From Anthostomella pinea (taxonomy: Eukaryota; Ascomycota; Sordariomycetes; Xylariales; Xylariaceae), in contig CAUWAG010000007.1 of NCBI GenBank assembly GCA_963556695.1, forward strand, positions 4,216,001-4,280,000: 64,000 nucleotides of DNA, written 5' to 3'. Within the stretch, counting starts at the first letter, position 1, and every line of letters starts with the position of its first letter. Below the pieces are notes generated by a model. That model saw nothing but the letters and a program-made list of their open reading frames with translations, was not told the DNA's origin and ran no database searches. Shown piece after piece: positions 46,175 to 57,512 of this stretch. The translations under genes were made by a program, and so were the position numbers.

Positions 46175-47315
46175 GAACACAGAGTTATCGTTTGACGAGT
46201 TCATGAATGGTTATGACCACACAAGCAACTTGGAATCGTGTGAAGCCTGGAGTTCATGGGTTTTTATGATCAGCTGAAATGATCGGCTTCTCCAGGGTCG
46301 GTTGACTACAATAAACACTTCGCTGCTACTTACTCGGCTGTCTCAACAATTGATGCAAAGTGACCATGAATGCGTGAGACTGGTGAAATGATTTGCGGTA
46401 TAATCACCTGGAAGAAGCGTTTATGTCCAAGGCAACTCGCTGGAAGAATCACCAACTTTCTGCTGATTCCACAGCCACTAATCTGGCCAAATACTCTGTT
46501 GGTACCTAAAGTATGTGAGATGCTTTCCATAACCACCTCCGTTCGATCTGGACGGCACATCTATACGGTCAACTTTAGATTAAAATCATACTCTAGCCGG
46601 CTAGGCCTTGATGGCAGCCTCTGGCTAAGGTGTTCTATAGTCTGTATGGATATGACATATATGCGAAGAGTATTGAGCGAGCGTACTTGTGATAGGTTAG
46701 AACAACCACCAAGTAACTCTCTAAACCAATCGCCTTCGGGGCTACCTGACCATGATCTTGGGACCATTAGCTGCTAAGATACTGGCACCTTGACAGCCGT
46801 ACCCGGGTGTTTCTCAATGTATTCGATCGGAGCACTCAGCTCAAGCAGTCTCGCAGAGTAGGTACAATACAACCCATGCCATTGAGCAGTCGAACCTTAT
46901 ATCAATATAAACAACGGTAAATATATCGAAATGGAATAAGTACACTAGAATAATCATTGAAGGTAATGTAGCAAACTAAAGCTGCTGATTGCTGTATGCA
47001 TATTCCAGTATTTTACTACGAGGATCTGGGGAAGGACCTGCTATACAACTAAGCAAAAGCCAAATGGAATATATAATGGGCTGCGCAGAACCCAAGCGCA
47101 GAAGGTCACCGACCTTGGTATGTTCGTATCACCATGGCCAAGTATGTCCCAGACCAGATTTCATTCATTCGTGAAACTAGGTTTGTCGGTAGCTAATGCC
47201 TCGAGCATTTGCATGTAATGCTTCCCTGATTGATGTACACCAGTCCCAGTTCCATGCTTGGAGGAAGTCTCTCCATACCACGTCATCTCATAGTCATCGT
47301 ATCGTAGAGTGGTAT
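46175..47315. other. Spacer between convergent genes
   Basis: 1.1 kb between the ends of two convergent genes, AT-rich around 46900-46990. No gene or structured RNA is recognised. Confidence 0.4.
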
Positions 47316-47609
47316 TTAGTGACCCGACTTCCCGTCCTTCTTGAACTTGTCTTCGAGAGCGTCATCGACGGGGCCCTTGGGGTTTGAGGACAGGCCCTGG
47401 AGGTTTCAATCGTCAGTTTCCAACTTCTTGCATTATTGGTTAGGTGGGATAGGTGGCAAAGGACTCACCTTGAGCTGGTCCTCCATGCCTTCCTTCTTGT
47501 TGGGTGCCTTGTCGGTGCCCTGGCCAGATGCGGGGGTGTCGTGCAGCTGGGCGCCCGACTGGGTCGAGGGGTCAGGGGACTGGCGGCCTTCGTTTGATGC
47601 GGACGACAT
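47316..47609 (-). CDS. Small hydrophilic conserved fungal protein, 73 aa
   Basis: Two exons on the minus strand (47469-47609 and 47316-47396) are separated by a canonical 72-nt intron with CTAAC and CTGAC branch candidates. The product starts MSSASNEGRQSPDPS, is rich in Ser, Gly, Asp and Lys, has no hydrophobic core, and ends GPVDDALEDKFKKDG. It looks intrinsically disordered, like many small stress- or conidium-abundant fungal proteins. The phase-0 junction after DQLKG and strong C-ending codon use support a real, well-expressed gene. Sequence CAGGAGGGGATG near 47805-47816 contains an AGGGG stress-type element on the plus strand (CCCCT toward the gene). The exact role is not known. Confidence 0.78.
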
Positions 47610-48534
47610 TGTGGAGGATGTGTGGTGTCTTATGTGGGCTGTGAAAGGTGTTGCTGGTCTGGGAACTCGGTCAGTTGGTTATTTGTGGTAGACAGATGGG
47701 CTTTCAGACACTGCGAATGACTGGAGGGCGGGGTAGGTTAAGGAAGCTTACATTGGGTGGTGAGGTTGAGGAAGTTGGTTGTCTTGAATGTGGTTGAACT
47801 TGACAGGAGGGGATGTCCACGATAGCGTATCAACCTGTTAAATACCCAATTTTTAAGAGACAGATCACTGGTAGAACGGCGGAAACGGGTTGCAGATGGT
47901 TTCAGACCAGAATTTCCCTCACAAACACAGCTGACATCATTGCTTCACACGTCACCAAGTTCCATTCTTCTTCGCCGAAGCCATCCATAACCCCCACCAC
48001 GGCCACCGTGGGCTCCAGCTGTTTTGCCAGCTTCCAATTGTCGAGGGGCAGCGGGGCACTGATGAGGGGTTATCTTAAGGTACCCAGGTACCTTTCATAG
48101 TGACGTACATACGTCTCAGCCACAATGGCCACAGCTGTAGCCTCCACCGCAATGCACATGCACATCGACGACGCTAGCTGTGTCTGACAGCCGAAGACCC
48201 CGCATCGAGACCCCTCCCTCAGCTGCCTCATTGGGCCTGATAAGCACATGCCCTGTAGCAGTGAAATTCCAAAGAGGCGGGAAAGCATGAACCCGAGTCC
48301 CGACCCAACAACCACAACAACAACAAATCGCGACATACGACACATCACCAGACACATCACCACATCCCGGTGCACCTAGCTGCTACACACAACCCGCAGA
48401 CGACATTGGAAGGCCTGAATTAATCCGCCAGCTACCTAATCGACTGTGCTGCTCTTCCTCAACTAACGTAGTCACTGGAACTGCCATTGCAGCCAGGTGT
48501 GTTGGAATATCTTTCAACCGCCTGCTAGGTATTG
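47610..48534. other. Divergent promoter region
   Basis: This 925-bp segment lies between the 73-aa gene (minus) and the coiled-coil gene (plus) and must drive both. It has an AGGGG element near 47808-47812 and an AAC-rich tract at 48308-48326. No gene is supported. Confidence 0.4.
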
Positions 48535-49809
48535 ATGATGCCCGACCTCAACTCTGTTCCAGCATCTCCCCACGCTCTTGCGGCATCTCGACGCGCTTCC
48601 TCGACCCAGGCCAACCAGCCGCAAATGCCACCTCCGCCCGCTTCCACGTCGCCTTCGTTGAACATCCTGCCCTCGAACCAGGAGGCTCTCCAACATGCGT
48701 CACCAGGATCGCTATCATCACCACCGCTCCCGGCTGCAGCGAACATGGCTCCAGCACCAGGACAAGACAATACGGGTGTCGGCGCCGGGCCGGGTCCTTT
48801 GCGACACCCCCGCCCTCTGACCGCTGCTGAGCTGCATTCAGAAGTAGAACAGGAGCAGGAACTGCTGGTCAACCGCTTGACTCGAGACTTGACATTGCTC
48901 CGAGCCGCCCAGAACTCTTCGGTCGTCTCCAATACCTCATCCACGAGCGCCTCGACTTCTACCGACCAGGCTCACCCGTCTTCGTTTACCGACACTCACC
49001 TCCTATCCGGTCCAGGGTTTCCGATTCCCACGACCAGCGCTGACCGACGCCACCACCGAACGAGCTCGAGCACGAGCGGACGCAGCGTCAGTCAGGTTGC
49101 CAGCCAGGGCTCCATCCCTGCGCCGATACCCATACCTCAAGCCCACTCGGGAAGTGCTGCTTCGGTTCTGGAAGCTGCGCGAAACCCGCGGGGTGCTCCC
49201 GGAATGAGTAGACAGAGCAGCAGGACGTCGCATAGGAGCAGAAGTCGAAACCGATCTCCTCATTACGGTAGCCTGGGGCCGTCTTCGTACACCCAACAAC
49301 ATGGATTTCCCCACGACCCCAGCTCCAACTACTTTCTGCGTGGCCACACATCTTCAAACCCGAGTATAGCTCCTACACCTAGCTCTGAACTCTCGCCCGG
49401 TCTTATGCCTGCCACCATGCGCTATGAGGAGACGGCACACTTCCGCCATGAGCTCGAGTCGGCCAAGAACGAGAATGAGAACCTCAAGAGACGGGTCAAG
49501 GAATTAGAGAAGATACTACGAGAGCGTAGAGAGAGTGATGCCAGCCTTGGCAGAGGCCGAAGCGAGAGCACGAGTACAACTGCGAGCGTTAGTGTTAGCG
49601 GTGCGACTGGAATTGGAGGCGTAGTTGGGGGCGGAACAGGCATTGCTGGCGGTAGGAACGAACGAAGAGGTATGGAACGCGCCATGAGCACCCTGAGTAT
49701 GGCTGGCAGTGTTGCGGTTGGCGTTCCAGACGACGAACTTCGAGTTGGAGAGAGTGCTGCAAGCACAGGTCTCCGCTCCGAAGCTGGACAGACCCAGGAG
49801 ACGAAGTAA
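48535..49809 (+). CDS. Ser/Pro-rich protein with a short coiled coil, unknown function
   Basis: Single exon, 424 aa, starting MMPDLNSVPASPHALAAS. Most of the chain is disordered and rich in Ser, Pro, Thr and Gln, with an Arg/Ser patch (SRQSSRTSHRSRSRNRSP, ~225-242) that may be phosphorylated. A short segment at ~100-125 (AAELHSEVEQEQELLVNRL) and a longer one at ~300-335 (FRHELESAKNENENLKRRV and KELEKILRERRES) are predicted coiled coils, so it probably dimerises. A Gly/Val-rich stretch follows. Similar architecture occurs in conserved Eurotiales proteins with no assigned function. The open frame begins with a TTG three bases upstream; the ATG at 48535 is the start. Confidence 0.78.
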   Translation: MMPDLNSVPASPHALAASRRASSTQANQPQMPPPPASTSPSLNILPSNQEALQHASPGSLSSPPLPAAANMAPAPGQDNTGVGAGPGPLRHPRPLTAAELHSEVEQEQELLVNRLTRDLTLLRAAQNSSVVSNTSSTSASTSTDQAHPSSFTDTHLLSGPGFPIPTTSADRRHHRTSSSTSGRSVSQVASQGSIPAPIPIPQAHSGSAASVLEAARNPRGAPGMSRQSSRTSHRSRSRNRSPHYGSLGPSSYTQQHGFPHDPSSNYFLRGHTSSNPSIAPTPSSELSPGLMPATMRYEETAHFRHELESAKNENENLKRRVKELEKILRERRESDASLGRGRSESTSTTASVSVSGATGIGGVVGGGTGIAGGRNERRGMERAMSTLSMAGSVAVGVPDDELRVGESAASTGLRSEAGQTQETK

Positions 49810-50673
49810 ATGTCTCGAAGGGAATGAGACTGGAAAACCATGCACCTTTAGCATATGAAAGACTAGGCGGGATGTGTGGTGTAAACTTCAGCCATCGTGT
49901 TTTCTGGGCTCGCGTACAGCAGAGATAGTACTAGATCTTGTGCATGGTTATGAAGATCATGACTGAACGAATGAACTAATAGCAATGCGACTACAGTGCT
50001 ACAAGAGATATGTGCTATCTGCAAACCTCTGCAATCGTGACGGCGAAGACTTCGCCGGATTTCTTGGTTATGACTGTGAGGTGACATGGTCTTCTAGATG
50101 GTAGATCAGAAAACAGTCGCTGGAGCAAAAGAAAGCACTGGTAGGAATATCCTTGTACTGTATAACTTGAGGGATGATGTGGTTTGGAAGGTTACCAGCA
50201 ACACATGCCGTCTAACCCCTTTCCATGAATATGGGCGTTAGCGATCCCCGGCCATGGGAAGCTTCATATCCTAAGCGCAACACGGCGTAAAAGCATGGCC
50301 GTTGTCGTTATGTCACTGCTTATGACGGATGTCTTCGTGGTTGCCTACAAATTAACATATTTCAGGGAGGCACGCCGTAAGGTCCTTGGGGGAAGCCTAT
50401 TTGTATATAGGGCTCCTATAAAGGTAGCTGTGTATATCCAAGGGGCTATGATGTGCCGACCCGGGATATAAGGCGTATAAATCTCACCACTCCTATTTCT
50501 CGCAGGTTGGCCCTCGATTCTCTTGGCAGGTTGCGAACGGATGGACACGAAATGAATATGATGCCGTGCGATAACATCAAAACAAGTGTAATTGGCAAGT
50601 AGGTCCTGTTCATGCGTAGAATAGTAGTCCCCAAAACCAGCGGATCTAGCATACCCCTTTATATGTGGCGAAG
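49810..50673. other. Spacer between convergent genes
   Basis: 864 bp between two convergent gene ends. No gene or motif is supported. Confidence 0.4.
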
Positions 50674-52931
50674 TCAGAGCCGATGCTGATGACTCGGACA
50701 CCGACAACACACCCTCACAGCAGCCATCTCCGCAGCTCCAGCTCGACCCTCCGCCCCTAAACCTTCACCATCGCCATCCCCATCCGTCCCCTCAACCCCC
50801 AAAACCGGCTCAACAACCGCCTCCCCACCCCCAACCACCAACCCCAACTCCGTGAGTCCTAAATCCGGCACCGCGACCAACCCGACAAAACTCGCAATGA
50901 GGAACGGATTCTGCGCCATGCCGCAGCCCAGCTCCTCCCGCACCGCGCGCTCCAGGCCCAGCGACGCGTCCCGCACGCTCTCCCACGGCGCCGACGCCAT
51001 GCAGCCCGCGACGTCGAGGCCGACGGACCCGATGACGCGCTCGCCGCGCTCGGAGACGGCGACCATGCCGCCGCCGCGGAGCGCCGGGTGCGTGCGGTAG
51101 GCGCGCGCGGCGGCGGCCATGGCGGCGTCGTCGGCGCCGATGATGACGAGGTTTTGGTTCTCGCAGTTGGTGGTTGTGGCGATGGCGCCGCGGCGGAGGC
51201 CGAAGCCGCGCACGTAGGCTAGGCCGCGGTTGGGGCTGGCGTGGTGGCGGTCTACGATGGCGATTTTGAGGATGTCGCGGGTGGGGTCGGTGAGTATGAT
51301 GGGGCGGGAGGCAGCGTTGGGGGGAGAGGTGGATGAGGATGGCGAGGGGCCGACGGCGAGAGAGGCGTGGAAGGCGCGCTTGAAGTACCCGTCGTACATC
51401 TCGACGCATTGCACCCAGGCTTTGGTGGGTGGCGAAGCTGACGGGGAAGGGATCGGGTACAGATGGTACGATTCAGGGGTTAGGTGCCGCTCGTGGATGT
51501 GAATGGTGTTGAGCGTGAAGTCGGGGATAGGGTCCGTGTTTGCAAAGAGCGCCATGTTGTCTTGAGCTACGATAGCACCGTTGCCAATGATGATGCTTGG
51601 GCTATATAGAAGAATGTGAGCATTTCGTATTTTGGTTACGTGATGTGACGATGCTCCTCACTCACCGTGCATCTTGCAGCTTGTCAAGTATAAGCAAGTC
51701 CGCCAGTTTCCCCGGCGTCACACTCCCGATCAGGTGATCAAGTCTATAATATGACGCGGCGTTGAGCGTAGCCATACGATACGCATCCATCACCGACACG
51801 CCCAGCTCGATAGCACGGCGGACGTGCAGATCGATGTGTCCCGTTGCGTCAAGGTCCTCGCAGAGCTTGTCGTCGGCGCAGAAACTGATATACCTCAGCC
51901 CGTCTTTGTAGAGATCCTTGTGGCTGAAGACGGCTTCGATGTTCGAGTTCATGCTGCCGGACATTACGGTCAGCATCATGCCTAGGCGTAGCCGCTCGAG
52001 CACGTCTTCCGGTTGGTGGGCGTTGTGGTCGTCTCCAATGCCGCCCTGCAATCCAGTGTCAGTCCGTGGTCAGACCAGACCTGCGGTATCGCCGGGAGAA
52101 AGGCCAAAGACCGACGTACCGCACAGTATGCCCATAGTGGCTCGTTGACCAGCAAGGCAGAATGTCCGGTAATGCGCTTACCAGCATGCAATGCCGCGGC
52201 CTGCTTCTCGGCGGATGCCATATCCAACGAAAAGGGGTTGGATTCGCCCAAGGTCGCTGCCTCGCATTTGGAGACTCGTTCACAAATCTCAGCTGTTGAC
52301 AGTGATGTGCCTCCGAGCTCGATGTCCGGACCACTCATGGGCACCTTGTGCGATACCTGCCTGAAGATGCGAAGTGGTGTCGTGGTTGTGCCTGTGATAA
52401 GTCACAGTTAGGGACTGCTTCTAGACACACGTGCGGCTGATGATCTCACCCATGAAGTCCATCCCCTTTCCACCGAGAACCTGCGTGGATGCCGTAAGCG
52501 AAGTCACATGATATAGTATGCTGTTTCTGCTGCATACTTACATTCGCGATGCAATTGGCATCAGCCAGGACTGTGGTAGTGCCCCTCGGGACACTCAACC
52601 TGGCCAGCTCTCCTGGCACAAGCTTCGTGTATTCAACATGAATATGCGTATCAATGAACCCAGGGCTGACATACTTGCCACTGGCGTCGATTTCTTCGAC
52701 GTGATCACCTTTTGGGTACTGACTTCTTGGGAAATAGTCCCAGGGAGTGATGGCCGCAATGTGACGACCGCTGATCACGACGTCCCGCTCGAGTAGCTCA
52801 CCGGTGTGAAGAGCCAGGATGGTGCCATGCCGGATGATGAGCGACGGAGATGCCGTGCCCCGGGCCACGTGCCGGAGCTGGAAGAGCTCCTCGGCTGTGA
52901 TGGAGAGGTGAGCTCCGGTCGCGTCAGACAT
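50674..52931 (-). CDS. Adenine deaminase, AdeC (bacterial-type amidohydrolase)
   Basis: Five exons on the minus strand (52542-52931, 52450-52480, 52120-52391, 51666-52045, 50674-51601) sum to exactly 666 codons plus stop. Adenine deaminase turns adenine into hypoxanthine and ammonia. Family marks: LIIRHGTILALHTGELLERD near the start, the metal site GFIDTHIHVE (H96, H98, E100), PRGTTTVLADANCIANVLGG, a GGIGDDHNAH block (~232-241), RYISFCADDKLCEDL followed by TGHIDLHVRRAIELG, LNAASYY, and SVTPGKLADLLILD. The C-terminal domain contains FGLRRGAIATTT and AQNPFLIASFVGL. Fungi commonly use the unrelated Aah1/ADA-type enzyme for this reaction, so this bacterial-style type is notable. It is divergent from a nucleobase permease, with purine and nitrogen control sites between. 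Upstream in-frame ATGs at 52940 and 52949 are possible starts. Confidence 0.9.
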
Positions 52932-53237
52932 TGATAACATTCGGTTCATTGACCGTGGAAGTGTATACAATGCAGTGCAACATGCCACCGCTGCATCTTT
53001 CAGGGCATTTGACCCTTTCGACACGCCGTACTATCACTGGCGCTCTTTCGTTGCGACAAACGCGTTAAGATGGTGGCATCGGGCCAGTCGATCCGACCCG
53101 AATTGCCGGCCGGCACCCATCACTCTGACCAGCTGCCTGGCCACCCATCTTAACTCTCGGCCAAGCAAGCGGGCAGGATCCGGTTCCGTCTTGCTGGGTT
53201 CTCGTTCACCCTCTTCCGGGTATCTTCACCACTTCAG

Positions 53238-53251
53238 TCGGTACCCTCCGA
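53238..53251. promoter_or_regulatory. UaY/Ppr1-type binding site (TCGG-N6-CCGA)
   Basis: The sequence is TCGGTACCCTCCGA: inverted TCGG and CCGA half-sites separated by exactly six bases. This is the published consensus of UaY, the Zn2Cys6 activator of purine breakdown genes in Aspergillus, and of the related yeast Ppr1. The site lies 307 bp from the deaminase start and 457 bp from the permease start. Confidence 0.75.
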
Positions 53252-53317
53252 CGAGGTAAGTTTGCAGGACAGGCACCATATCTAAAGATGGCTGGTATCG
53301 CTGCAGTGCGGTGGAGT

Positions 53318-53573
53318 CTATCACAGGGTCCCTATCTCAGCTGCTCCCAGGTTGTGCTATAAGAGGGTGGAGAACAAGTTGATAAGAGGTCTGGATACGC
53401 GTTCCATGGCTGGTGGCCTTGTCTGGGGCAATGAAGCACTGCTATTGGTACGGGGTCTTCGCACAAGGATGGGGTTGGCGTGTAACGTTGATGATAAGCA
53501 CAAGCTCATCTCGAGATATAGAGATGGGGACTTCCTGCAGGAGTCTAGACCTCGCATGTGATACCTATGATAG
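53318..53573. promoter_or_regulatory. Cluster of five HGATAR (AreA/GATA-type) sites
   Basis: Sites: 53318-53323 and 53332-53337 (reverse strand, TGATAG and AGATAG), 53380-53385 and 53492-53497 (TGATAA), and 53568-53573 (TGATAG). Five in 256 bp is more than expected by chance and fits nitrogen regulation of a purine-nitrogen pathway. Confidence 0.6.
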
Positions 53574-53707
53574 GTGCAAAGCTCTCTCTCTCCCTCTCTT
53601 AGGCAAGCTACTGGCTTGAAATTCTGCCGTCGTGTGCTTGACTTCTTGACATACGTGCTTCCCAGAGGATTTGGGTAGCAGAGTGCTAATAGCACACGAT
53701 CGTGAGA

Positions 53708-55436
53708 ATGGAGAAAGGTACAGGTTCGCCAACGGCTGTCGAGGGCTCCGTATCATCGATTGATGGCGGACTATGGCAACGCCTTCACGACAAGGTGAAG
53801 CTCGAGGTCGACGAGAGCACCTTTGCTCCTGAAGGGACGCGCTGGAGCAATAAAGACCTGGATCCGGTGCCTCCAGAGTTCCAGACCTGGCGAACTGTAG
53901 GTGTTATTACCTGCAAGAGGCCTGGCAAGTGATTGCTGACGACACAACAGTACAACTTCCTCACCTACTGGATTGCTGATGCTTTCTCGATCTCGAACTG
54001 GCGCATCGGCGCTTCACTCATAGCTATCGGCCTGTCCTGGAAGTTAGCCCTTGCGGCTGTGGCAATCGGAAACCTTGTGACGGCCTTCGTCGTCACGTTC
54101 AACGGCTTCATCGGTGAGTACACTAGCGTCCCCCTTTCTCGCAACTGGACTGACATCAGTAGGCGCCCGGTTGCATATCCCGTACACCATCCAAGCAAGA
54201 TCGGCGTTCGGCTTCTACTTCTCATACGTGATGGTAGTCTTCCGCGTAATCATTAGCATATTCTGGTACGGTATTGGCACTTACACCGGCGCCGAGTGCG
54301 TCCAAACTATCATCTACGCCTGGGCACCGAGCTTTCGCAACGTACCGAACCAACTGCCAGAGTCGGCCAACATCGACACCGGGTTCATGATCTGCTACTT
54401 CATCTACTGGCTCCTCGTCTTGCCGTTCCACTATATCCCGGCACACAAGCTCCACTGGTTCTTCACCTTCAAGGCCATCGTGAGTCCCATCGCCGGTTTT
54501 GCGATCATGGGATGGGTCATATCCGAGACGGGCGGCGGCGATCGGGTCTTCTCGTACGGCAATGAGCTGTCAGGCGCAAAGCTGGGATGGGCGTTCATGA
54601 GCGGCGTCAATGCTATGATTGGCAATTTCGCCACGCTTGGGGTCAATATGAACGACTTCGCCCGGTACTCGAAGAAACCGAATAGTCCATGGGTTCAGCT
54701 TCTGGTCATACCAACTGTCTTTATCATCATGATGCTCTTCGGAATCATCGGAGCCAATGGATCGCGAATACTGTATGGTGAAGTTCTCTGGGACCCAATG
54801 ACGATCGTCAACCACTGGACATCGCCGGGTGGGCGAGCTGCGGCTTTCTTCGTGGCGGTTGCGTTCCTCATTGCCAACATCGGTATCAACATCTCAGCAA
54901 ACAGTATATCCGTGGCAGTTGATCTGACGACATTGTTCCCGAAGTACCTGAACCTGCGCAGAGCTCAGTACGTGTGCGCCATACTGGGCGCTTGGGCAAT
55001 GACACCCTGGAATATCCTCAAGTCGGCGGAATCGCTCCTCACCTTCATGGACGGTTACTCGATCTGGCTGGCGCCAATCTCGGGCATCCTCATTACAGAC
55101 TACTGGTTCGTGAACAAGCAGCGAGTAAGTGTACCCGACATGTACCGACCAGACGGGATATACGCGTACGAGAAATGGGGCACAAACTGGCGAGCGGCGG
55201 TGGCGTTCGTGGTCGCCTTCACCCCGTTGCTGCCGGGGTTCGCGAAGGCGGTCACACCGAGCATAGAGGTTTCGGATGGAGCTTCGAACATCTATGCGAT
55301 CGGGTATTTCTTCGCGTTTCTTTCCAGCTCGGTCATCTACTACAGCCTGAGCAGGATCTTTCCGCCAAGGAGTGAGCACAGCAGGCGGACAATCAAGGAG
55401 TACCTGGAAGAGGCCAACATGGAGTCGCGACTCTGA
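53708..55436 (+). CDS. NCS1 nucleobase permease (Fur type)
   Basis: Three exons (53708-53896, 53951-54113, 54163-55436) give 541 aa with about 12 membrane helices. NCS1 proteins import purines, pyrimidines, allantoin or related compounds with H+ or Na+. The tract RWSNKDLDPVPPEFQTW and NFLTYWIADAFSISNWRIG just before and in helix 1 are diagnostic. ARLHIPYTIQARSAFG in helix 2-3, FIYWLLVLPFHYIP, GNFATLGVNMNDFARYSK in helix 8 and APISGILITDYWFVNKQ are typical of the Fur (uracil/allantoin/uric acid) branch rather than the FcyB branch. The ATG at 53708 is used; a GTG six bases upstream is not. Introns are canonical. Gene order with an adenine deaminase and a UaY site suggests a purine or a purine breakdown product as substrate. 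Confidence 0.9.
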
Positions 55437-55987
55437 GGACGCAGTGCCAGGCTACTGTTATTGTTTGATAGGTAACTTACTTTGTTGAAGCGCAGACCAT
55501 CTCAGACGTCGCGAATATATTGGCGATGGTCAGTCGTGCACCGTACCTCTCCAGCGAGGTATTCGTTGAATTCACAAGGCAAATTGGCCACTGGCGTCTG
55601 GTCTTGACCTCATAGTCGCGTGAACAGCTGGACTCAGCGAGGGCTCAGCTACCATGCTTGGGTTTGAGTGGAATTATCTCACATCCATCGCGACATCGCT
55701 TATCCTTATCTCGGGAATAACATGGAGATTACCTGATCATGACTAGATATGCAACTATCGGTATTATGCAAGTCCCGAGCCAGGGATCAACACTCATCTC
55801 ATTTCGTCTGTTTGTGTGCCAACCGCGCGCAAGCAACGACGCCAGCAAAAAGCCTGCTGTTTGGTATTTAGTCACTAACCGACAATTTTGTTCAAAGGGG
55901 ACCAGTTGCGTAACTCGCGATGCCCTGCTGGACGATATCTTCCGCGCCTCTGACCTCCATATTCAACTACAGACGACCGACTGCGCC
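55437..55987. other. Spacer upstream of second MFS gene
   Basis: 551 bp with no gene supported; an open frame from 55739 continues into the next gene but is not protein-like before 55988. Confidence 0.4.
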
Positions 55988-57512
55988 ATGTCTGCTCGGC
56001 AAGGAGAGGCAAGTGCGCCAGGAATAACCAGATGGACGACCAAAATCCAACGCATCGGCTGGACTCCGAGTTGGCTCCGGTGGAATCCCGATGACAATCA
56101 TGAGCTGACGTGGGGGATGAATATCTGCTTTGGCATAGTAAGTCTACACCTACCTATGGAATCGTCTGTCATGCTGACCCTCAACAGGCCAGTGCTTTCA
56201 GTGTTGCAAACCTATACTATACCCATCCCATCCTGAATATTCTCGCCGACGACTTTGGCGTTTCAGACGAGCGCGCAGCATTGGTTCCAACCGTCATTCA
56301 AGCTGGCTATGCCGGCGGCTTGCTCCTCATCATACCCCTTGGGGATATCCTCCGTCGACGACCTATGATCCTCAGCCTGATATTCGCAACGGCCATGATA
56401 GTGGGTACATCGTGTCTATCTAAGCCCACCCTACTAACTATCTTCAGTGGCTAGGATGCACACTCACAGCCTCCTTCTCCGTCTTCCTTGGCCTATCGTT
56501 CTTGGTCGGGCTGCTGACCGTCACGCCACAACTGATGTTCCCTCTGGCGATCCAGTATGCACCACAGCGGCACCGAGCAACCATGACCTCTGTAGTCATG
56601 TCTGGTCTGGTGTTTGGTATACTCGTAGCTCGCCTGATCAGCGGCATCGTCACTCAGTACACGTCGTGGAGAAACGTGTACTGGTTAGCCTTCGGCCTCC
56701 AGATTGTCATTTGGGTCCTACTTTTCCTGTTCATGCCCGACTACCCTCTCTTGCATCCTGGCACATCGTACCCCGGGATTCTGCTGAAGATCGTGAAGCT
56801 GCCTTTCCTCAAGCCTGCCCTTACTCAGAATTCAATTATCGCTTTCCTGGTCATGGGCATGTTCACCTCGTTCTGGACGACCCTTACCTTCCAGCTCGCC
56901 GATGTGTTTCACCTGTCCACGTTGGCCATCGGGCTATTTGCTCTCATTGGCATCTCGCCCGTGCTCCTCAACCCGGTCATCTCGCGCTTCCTGACGTCTC
57001 GCATACACCCTCACGGTACCCTCATCATAGGGCATCTCGTCACGCTTGCAGCGGTCTGCGTCGGCACCTTCGTCGGCACTTTCTCGTTGGCGGGGCCAGT
57101 CATCTGGGCTTTCATGGGTGATCTCGGTATGAATACGATTGTTGTTGCGAATCGGATGGCCATCGCAAACGTCGATCCCACAGCACAAAACGCAGTGAAC
57201 TCTGTGTACATGGTATTCACCTTCTGCGGACAATTGTTTGGGACCGCCGTCGGAAACACTCTATACGCACGGGGTGGATGGACGAACTCGGGAGCCCTAG
57301 CCATCGCCCAGATGATTGCCGCGCTGATCGTTCTCTTTGCAAGGGGCCCGCACGAGAAGGGCTGGGTCGGATGGCGAGGCGGATGGGATTTGAGAAGCCC
57401 TATCGGTCAGGAGAAGGCCGAGCCTCGGGCTACCCAGAGCGATGTTGAGGCCAGTACAGAGGAGTCGACCATCCAGCCAGCTGCAGAGAACGACGAGAAG
57501 TCCAGCAACTGA
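55988..57512 (+). CDS. MFS transporter, 475 aa
   Basis: Three exons (55988-56137, 56188-56400, 56448-57512) are joined by canonical introns; the second holds a perfect CTAAC branch site. After a 50-residue N-tail (MSARQGEASAPGITRW), helices begin at ASAFSVANLYYTHPILNIL. The A-motif is seen as LGDILRRRPMILS. ASFSVFLGLSFLVGLL, YAPQRHRATMTSVVMSGLV and IHPHGTLIIGHLV continue a 12-helix fold. It resembles the large group of fungal MFS proteins related to bacterial YgaY-type efflux transporters; an exact substrate cannot be told. It lies ~550 bp downstream of the nucleobase permease on the same strand but has no shared motif evidence of joint control. The charged tail (EASTEESTIQPAAENDEK) is cytosolic. 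Confidence 0.87.

Larger units (their letters stand above)
52932..53707. promoter_or_regulatory. Shared divergent promoter of adenine deaminase and NCS1 permease
   Basis: A 776-bp gap between the two start codons, with no gene in it. It contains one perfect 14-bp UaY-type palindrome and five HGATAR sites, listed separately. Both genes are plausible purine-use genes, so one regulatory block could control both. Confidence 0.7.
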
